Assembly: GCA_904395805.1 (NCBI GenBank)
Contig: CAJFNV010000043.1
Span: forward strand, 1 to 46,665
DNA: 46,665 bases
Direction: 5' to 3'
Source of the DNA: Candidatus Gallispira edinburgensis
GTDB lineage: Bacteria; Bacillota; Clostridia; Lachnospirales; CAG-274
The notes beneath the pieces are model-generated. The model saw only the letters and a list, made by a program, of their open reading frames with translations, did no database searches and was not told where the DNA came from. A program made the translations under genes and the position numbers. Below are positions 42,066 to 46,665 of this stretch, one piece after another. Numbering within the stretch: position 1 is the stretch's first letter; each line of letters opens with the position of its first letter.

Positions 42066-42122
42066 ATGGAAGAGATGGGTCCGCCAATTTCAGCAGGCTG
42101 TTGTAAAATTTACAGCAGCTAA
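42066..42122 (+). CDS. 18-residue Cys-Cys peptide
   Basis: An open frame of 18 codons, MEEMGPPISAGCCKIYSS, with the strong site AAGGCGGTGAT 6-8 bases before its ATG, 12 nt after the stop of the secreted 139-residue protein and 51 nt before the protease gene. It has no signal peptide. The adjacent Cys pair, Pro-Pro turn and Ser/Tyr tail are unlike a random frame. The same GGCGGTG site is used by mtaD in this window. It could be a signalling or modified peptide or a translated leader; no family is known to me. Confidence is moderate because the length gives no statistical support. Confidence 0.5.
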   Translation: MEEMGPPISAGCCKIYSS

Positions 42123-42173
42123 ATCCAATAAAAATACTTTTTAAATAAATTTATAACTTAGGAGGAAATTACT

Positions 42174-43226
42174 ATGAAATTAAAAAAATTAACTGCTTTA
42201 TTAATTGTATCAGTTATAAGTGCAGTATCAATTTGTCCTGCATTCGCATCAGAAACTGAAAATATTTCATCGATATTAATTGAAACAGAAGATTGCAGTG
42301 ATGCCAAAGATGATTTTATGTCAGATATTATATCCAATACAGATTTAATAAAAATTAATTTGAGCAGAGATAATATTGATTATACAAATGCCAAAATTGG
42401 CGAACCCTTCCTTATTAACAATACTAATATTTATATTTTCCCGGTTCTTGTTAATGGAAAAATTGAGCGTATAATCCAGATGACAAAGGGCGATGACAAT
42501 AACAATCACTATGCTATAAGTACATTTTTTGCCGATAATCTCAACGATTTGTCAGGTGATACTTATAGTGTAATTGCAGATGAGTATTTTGATGTTTTTG
42601 CGGTTAATAGCGATGAAACTGTAATTCTTGAGGAAAGTCCTGATTCAGAGGGTAACATAACTGTTCCTGCAATGCCTTTGTCAATTAATGACACTGAAAT
42701 TGTAGATATTAAAGACGTATTTCTCGATTTGAATGCAATTCCTATGCCTGCAACTAATGCAAACGGAAACGGTAAATGGCTTAGTGTTCCTATTATTAAA
42801 CAAAGCAGAAACACTTGTTGGGCAGCTTGTATGGTATCAATTTTAAATTACCATGGTGAAAATTTAACTGTAAGTAAAATTTTATCAGATACGGGAGAAT
42901 CAGGTGCTGCTGACACTTCAGAAGTGAAATCATATTTTAGTGATTATGGCTATTCCAGTACAATGTTTAATCAGTATTCTTTAAGTTTTTCCAATATAAA
43001 GACAGAAATTAATGCAAACAGACCTATTTGGCAAGCTATAGGAACAGGTACAGGCGGACATGCTGTAGTAATTGAAGGCTATCAGGAAAAGGGTTCAGGA
43101 ACATACGATAAAATTTCTATAATGGAACCTTATGATGGTATTATTACCGATTGCAGTTATTATAGTTCAAATTATTTTACATATGCTGGCAGAGAAAGCA
43201 GAGAAGGTCTTAAGAATATAAAGTAA
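42174..43226 (+). CDS. Secreted papain/C39-like cysteine protease with N-terminal prodomain
   Basis: A 350-residue protein with a signal peptide (about 1-25, cleavage after AFA). An N-terminal domain (about 33-155) ends in VFAVNSDETVILEES. The C-terminal C39-like/papain-like domain (about 200-335) has Gln210, catalytic Cys215 in NTCWAACM, His296 in GGHAVVIEGY, and an Asp in MEPYDG as third residue. The N-terminal domain recurs in the next gene's product, so it may be a propeptide or shared binding domain. TAGGAGG precedes the ATG. It is a member of the P2 transcript. The substrate could be the small peptide or a cell-surface target; this is inferred. Confidence 0.85.
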   Translation: MKLKKLTALLIVSVISAVSICPAFASETENISSILIETEDCSDAKDDFMSDIISNTDLIKINLSRDNIDYTNAKIGEPFLINNTNIYIFPVLVNGKIERIIQMTKGDDNNNHYAISTFFADNLNDLSGDTYSVIADEYFDVFAVNSDETVILEESPDSEGNITVPAMPLSINDTEIVDIKDVFLDLNAIPMPATNANGNGKWLSVPIIKQSRNTCWAACMVSILNYHGENLTVSKILSDTGESGAADTSEVKSYFSDYGYSSTMFNQYSLSFSNIKTEINANRPIWQAIGTGTGGHAVVIEGYQEKGSGTYDKISIMEPYDGIITDCSYYSSNYFTYAGRESREGLKNIK

Positions 43227-43295
43227 ATTTATTATTATTTATTATTTATTTACTATTTATTTACTATTTATTTATAATATGATATAATAATGATA

Positions 43296-43337
43296 CAATA
43301 GGATATAGTAATTATTATAATTATCTATATCCTATTG
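43296..43337 (+). terminator. Inverted repeat after the protease gene
   Basis: CAATAGGATATAG (43296-43308) and CTATATCCTATTG (43325-43337) form a 13-bp perfect stem after an AT-rich stretch of repeated TTTACTATT units (about 43240-43275). The T-tract is weak, so it may only attenuate. Confidence 0.6.
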
Positions 43338-43373
43338 CTGATTTTATATTAAAATACAAAAGGAGGTTTTTGC

Positions 43374-44372
43374 ATGAAAAAATTATTCCTACTGCTGCTT
43401 ACTTTTTTAACTTTAATCTTCCCAACAGTTTCTTATGCTGATGACACGACCAATAGCATTTTAATAAGAACTCTTGATAGCTCTGAAGCTGTTCAACATT
43501 TTAATAACACACTAAAAGAAAATTGGGGCATGGTATCAAGCCGTGGCTTTGGTGAAAATTCCTACATAGGTAATCCTTTTACAGTTCAATATCAGTGGAA
43601 TGGTGCAACTAACAACTATCTCTTTCATTTTCCAATAATCACAAACGGCAAAGCTATCAATTATGTTCAGCAGCAAGATTATGAAGAAAACGGTATTTAT
43701 GGATGGGCAGTATCAGAATGGGATTTCAGCCAAGAAAATATGAATAAATTAAAAAACGGTAAGGTTTATTCTATTATAGAAGATAAAAATTACAATATCT
43801 TGGCTGTGTCTGATGACAATGAAGTAATAGTATTTCTTCAAAACAGAGAGGCAACAGGTTGGACAGATGACGGCGAACTAATATACAGAGACCTGCCTCC
43901 CGATTATGACCCGCCTTATGAAGGCATGGACACAGTCGTCGTTGACATTATGGCTAAGGCAGACAATATTGATACATCCCCTATCATACCTCAGACAGAA
44001 GAAGAACGTGCAGTTATTGAAAATGCCAGAAAAAATGGAAAACCCTATGCTTCCATAAATATTTCAGATACTGGTATTATAGACGAAAACGACAGACTTC
44101 TCGTTCCTCTCAGGGATATATCCGAATTTATGAATTGCGAAATAGACTGGAATGCCACAGAAAAGGCAGCTTATATAAAAAAAGATGACACCACCGTTAA
44201 GTTTATTATAGGCAGTACACAATACTACATTAATGACGAGGTTTATTATCTTGACTCACCTGCTCAAATATATGACAGCAAGACATATATACCTTTCAGG
44301 TCAGCAGGCGAAGCCCTTGGTATCAGCATTGCCTACAACCCTCATACTAAAAATATAGTATTTAGCTATTAA
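43374..44372 (+). CDS. Secreted protein: shared prodomain plus copper-amine-oxidase N-domain
   Basis: A 332-residue protein with a signal peptide (about 1-22). Residues 28-156 match the N-terminal domain of the preceding protease: the SILI start, PF near 68, FPIITNGKAI, NGKVYSIIEDKNYNILAVS and EVIVFLQ. The C-terminal 230-332 is a Cu_amine_oxidN1-type domain (DRLLVPLRDISEFMNCEIDW, then TYIPFRSAGEALG), a cell-wall-associated module of clostridia and not an oxidase. AAAGGAGG precedes the ATG. No protease domain is present. It could be a binding partner, an inhibitor or a substrate. Confidence 0.8.
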   Translation: MKKLFLLLLTFLTLIFPTVSYADDTTNSILIRTLDSSEAVQHFNNTLKENWGMVSSRGFGENSYIGNPFTVQYQWNGATNNYLFHFPIITNGKAINYVQQQDYEENGIYGWAVSEWDFSQENMNKLKNGKVYSIIEDKNYNILAVSDDNEVIVFLQNREATGWTDDGELIYRDLPPDYDPPYEGMDTVVVDIMAKADNIDTSPIIPQTEEERAVIENARKNGKPYASINISDTGIIDENDRLLVPLRDISEFMNCEIDWNATEKAAYIKKDDTTVKFIIGSTQYYINDEVYYLDSPAQIYDSKTYIPFRSAGEALGISIAYNPHTKNIVFSY

Positions 44373-44415
44373 AATTCAAAATAAAATTCATAGTCAACAT
44401 AGTTTATAAAACAAC

Positions 44416-44450
44416 AAAGTACAGTTATCACAAAACGGTAACTGTGCTTT
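44416..44450 (+). terminator. Terminator before the amidase gene
   Basis: AAAGTACAGTTA (44416-44427) pairs with TAACTGTGCTTT (44439-44450) with one G-U pair, followed by TCTCTATTTT. Confidence 0.8.
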
Positions 44451-44522
44451 TCTCTATTTTATACAAATACTCTATTTACAATATATTTAAATATTAAGAT
44501 TTCTCTTTTCAGTCAATCTGTA

Positions 44523-44551
44523 TTTACAAATATTGTATATAGTGTTATAAT
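44523..44551 (+). promoter_or_regulatory. Sigma-A promoter of the amidase gene
   Basis: TTTACA (44523-44528), 17-nt spacer, perfect TATAAT (44546-44551), about 47 nt before the start codon. The rest of the gap from 44451 shows nothing else. Confidence 0.75.
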
Positions 44552-44597
44552 CTATCCGTTACAGTAAATACTTATATATATAAAAGCAGGTAATAAA

Positions 44598-46100
44598 ATG
44601 AACATAAAGAAATTATTAATATCACTTGTAACATTTTTACTTTTATTTACAACGGCAGCTTATGCCTCAAACCGCTACATAAGCCTTACTCTCACCTACG
44701 ACTATCAGTCACATAAATACAATGCAGAGGAGGTTTTTGTTGCCATAGACGGAACAAAGCTTACAGATCTTTCAATGCCACCTATTATTTTAAATGACTA
44801 TACTCTTGTTCCCGCAAGAGAAGTATTTGAAGCTATAGGTGCAACAGTAGACTGGAAAAAAGATATTGAGCAGGTTTACATTACATATAACGATACACTT
44901 ATAGTTATTCCCGTAAATTCTCAAAAGGCATATGTAAACGGACAGTCAAAAACACTTGACACAGAGGCAAAAATAATTAATAATAAAACTATGATACCTC
45001 TCCGCTTCGTTACAACAGCTTTAGGCTTCGAAATACAGTGGGACAGCAATACAAGAACAGCCAACATTATTGCAAAAAGCGTTCCTGAAACAACTACAGT
45101 TACCACGGAAACCACAACAGAAACAACTACAATAACAACACAAGCCGCAACTATGGCAGCAACCGAGCCAACTACAGAAACAGCTCAGTCAGACATACAG
45201 CAGATGTCATTCACTTCCTCAGACAGCAGCAGAAACATTAGCTATGACTATGAAAATGACATTCTCTACATAAAAAATACTGCTAAAATAAATTTAAACG
45301 CAATTAAGGAACAGGATAACTACAACAGCAGAAATTATACAATTGAAATTGAAGGCAATCTTTCAGCCTCAATTCCTTCTGTTACATTTGAACCTGATTC
45401 TGAAAAGGTCAAGTCCTGTGCTGTAACTGTTGCCCCTGATAAAACAACCATTGTATTTAATGAAAACAGGATCTTAGCTATGGATATAAACCAGTATGAA
45501 GGCTGGCTTTCCTTTAAAACACTGCTTCCCAAGGAAAAGTACAGCAAAATTGTAGTTATCGATGCAGGGCACGGAGGAGATGCTCCGGGAGCCATAGCCA
45601 ATGATCTTCAGGAAAAGGACCTTACTTTAAAAATGGCATTAAGTGCTCAGGAGAAATTTGAACAAAATTCATCTGTCAAGTGCTATATGACCAGAACAAC
45701 GGATACAAATCCTTCCTTTGACGCAAGAACAAGCCTTGCAAATGAAGTCGGTGATGCTTTCATATCCATACATATAAATTCTGCCACAAGTTCAGAGGCT
45801 CATGGCACCGAAACATTCTGTCAGTATGCCAATGATTTAGGCAACGGACTTACAAGCTACAGAGTAGCAGAGGAAATGCTTGATCAGCTTTTAAATAAGC
45901 TTGGTACAACAAACAGAAATGTAAAAACAAATGATTTGAAGGTTCTCAGGGATTCCTCTATCCCTGCCTCACTTATTGAAATCGGCTTTATAAGCAATGC
46001 AAATGAAGCAAACATTATGTCAAACAGCATAGACCTTGTGGGACAGGCAGTATATGACGGGGTAATAAATCTCTTTGATAAATATCCTCCCGTAAGATAA
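44598..46100 (+). CDS. N-acetylmuramoyl-L-alanine amidase with CuAO_N, linker, AMIN and Amidase_3 domains
   Basis: A 500-residue secreted protein. It has a signal peptide (about 1-23), a Cu_amine_oxidN1-type domain (about 45-155, with TLVPAREVFEAIGATVDW and MIPLRFVTTALG), a Thr/Glu linker (164-197), an AMIN-type beta domain (about 203-310) and Amidase_3 (about 317-495). The zinc and catalytic residues are present: His325 in DAGHGG, Glu339, His392 in SIHINS and Glu461 in IEIGFISN. It cleaves the amide between MurNAc and the stem peptide. An AGCAGGTAA site precedes the ATG. Confidence 0.93.
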   Translation: MNIKKLLISLVTFLLLFTTAAYASNRYISLTLTYDYQSHKYNAEEVFVAIDGTKLTDLSMPPIILNDYTLVPAREVFEAIGATVDWKKDIEQVYITYNDTLIVIPVNSQKAYVNGQSKTLDTEAKIINNKTMIPLRFVTTALGFEIQWDSNTRTANIIAKSVPETTTVTTETTTETTTITTQAATMAATEPTTETAQSDIQQMSFTSSDSSRNISYDYENDILYIKNTAKINLNAIKEQDNYNSRNYTIEIEGNLSASIPSVTFEPDSEKVKSCAVTVAPDKTTIVFNENRILAMDINQYEGWLSFKTLLPKEKYSKIVVIDAGHGGDAPGAIANDLQEKDLTLKMALSAQEKFEQNSSVKCYMTRTTDTNPSFDARTSLANEVGDAFISIHINSATSSEAHGTETFCQYANDLGNGLTSYRVAEEMLDQLLNKLGTTNRNVKTNDLKVLRDSSIPASLIEIGFISNANEANIMSNSIDLVGQAVYDGVINLFDKYPPVR

Positions 46101-46128
46101 ATTATTTTTAATAAAGGAGAATAAACAT

Positions 46129-46251
46129 ATGAATTCAATAATTTTCTTTCAGGCAATTTTCCAGCTTATAAATATGGTAGCTCTGCTGGCATTGATAGCT
46201 TTAACAATAATGATAATTGTACTTCTTGTTAAAATCATTAAAAAGCTTTAA
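46129..46251 (+). CDS. 40-residue hydrophobic miniprotein
   Basis: A 40-residue frame with AAAGGAGA at good spacing before the ATG, starting 29 nt after the amidase stop. After a short N-terminal segment it is a single hydrophobic helix (about 4-34) that ends in a Lys-rich end, VKIIKKL. It is likely a single-pass membrane peptide. It is a small protein of unknown role, and the location suggests co-transcription with the amidase gene. A toxin-like holin or stress peptide is possible, but there is no antitoxin beside it. Confidence 0.6.
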   Translation: MNSIIFFQAIFQLINMVALLALIALTIMIIVLLVKIIKKL

Positions 46252-46323
46252 CAAGACGACTCATTCAGGCATTGCCTTTATAAGGGTTATATGGGCAATG
46301 CTGACATATTTAAAATAAAATGC

Positions 46324-46352
46324 TTGACAAAGTATGGATTGTACTGTATAAT
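46324..46352 (+). promoter_or_regulatory. Consensus sigma-A promoter of tRNA-Arg
   Basis: Perfect TTGACA (46324-46329), 17-nt spacer, perfect TATAAT (46347-46352). The transcript would start near 46359, about 11 nt before the tRNA. Confidence 0.92.
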
Positions 46353-46369
46353 TATATTGTTGTGAATAT

Positions 46370-46443
<74 letters not shown>

Positions 46444-46665
46444 TTCCAATTATGAAGAAAACGGGTTCTCATGAGCCCGTTTGAGGCTGTCGAAAATGTC
46501 GACAGCCTTGAAAGAAATGCTTGCATTTCTTTCAGTTAGCTAAGGAAGGAACCATCAAGTTTTCCGCAAACAAGCTGTAAAAAACAGCTTGTTTACAGAA
46601 AAGTTCCTGTCCTCAGGTGAAATGCGATTTCACCTTGCGGATTAAAGTCTGCGACGCTAATTGCA
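46444..46665. repeat. Array of five hairpins after the tRNA
   Basis: In order: AACGGG/CCCGTT (46459-46481, likely tRNA terminator), GGCTGTCG/CGACAGCC (46484-46506), GAAAGAAATGC/GCATTTCTTTC (about 46511-46534), AAACAAGCTGT/ACAGCTTGTTT (about 46568-46597) and GGTGAAAT/ATTTCACC near 46616-46635. No gene is supported, and the region runs off the window edge. Confidence 0.65.

Overview
The window is a chromosomal segment of a low-GC, anaerobic, endospore-forming Firmicute, most likely a member of the Clostridia close to Lachnospiraceae. The signs are AT-rich DNA, strong AGGAGG-type ribosome binding sites, a clostridial 2[4Fe-4S] ferredoxin, a phosphofructokinase with diphosphate-type residues, an isolated Spo0A C-terminal domain, a SpoIIQ-like protein, TRAP and MATE transporters, and dispersed palindromic repeats typical of gut clostridia. 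There is no phage, transposase, integrase or CRISPR array. The assignment rests on recognised protein families; no search could be run.

Layout. 1-290 is a composite palindromic repeat. 290-2352 (minus) carries trpS and argF. 2504-3235 (plus) is a SpoIIQ-like degenerate M23 protein. 3311-5243 (minus) encodes an FAD dehydrogenase and a CmpB-type membrane protein behind a purine riboswitch. 5511-8902 holds an SDR reductase (minus), a MATE exporter and an S41 protease (plus). 8903-9567 is a mosaic of small palindromes. 9568-12465 (minus) has a membrane protein and a PadR/DUF1700 operon. 12756-16710 (minus) is a uronate-type operon (TRAP DctP-DctQ-DctM plus mannonate dehydratase) facing an AraC regulator (16899-17779). 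17845-19982 has a small HTH/membrane-protein pair and a sigma/anti-sigma pair. 20067-24082 (minus) has a glycosyltransferase, a VTT protein and a two-component system, followed by a Nif11-like small protein. 24910-30283 (minus) holds purine salvage genes (mtaD, punA), an HD protein and the TldD/TldE pair. 30481-34370 has ferredoxin, BrkB-like protein, PFK and DAHP synthase. 34409-38641 (minus) has DUF5131, Spo0A_C, MiaB, a small HTH and an OGG-type glycosylase. 38703-46251 (plus) ends with envelope genes and a tRNA-Arg(ACG).

The least familiar part is 40090-43226. An ECF sigma factor and its membrane anti-sigma factor are followed by a secreted 139-residue protein, an 18-residue Cys-Cys peptide gene not covered by ordinary gene-length cut-offs, and a secreted papain/C39-like protease whose N-terminal domain recurs in the next gene. 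The same bipartite ECF-type promoter (GTCACA, 16 nt, GTTWTWA) lies before the sigma gene and before the secreted block, so the sigma factor probably drives itself and these effectors. Other points of note are a guanine-class riboswitch whose P3 helix is also the 5' arm of a terminator, an AraC gene whose natural start is out of frame across an A6 run, and a pair of 18-bp palindromic operators over the promoter of a small HTH gene.
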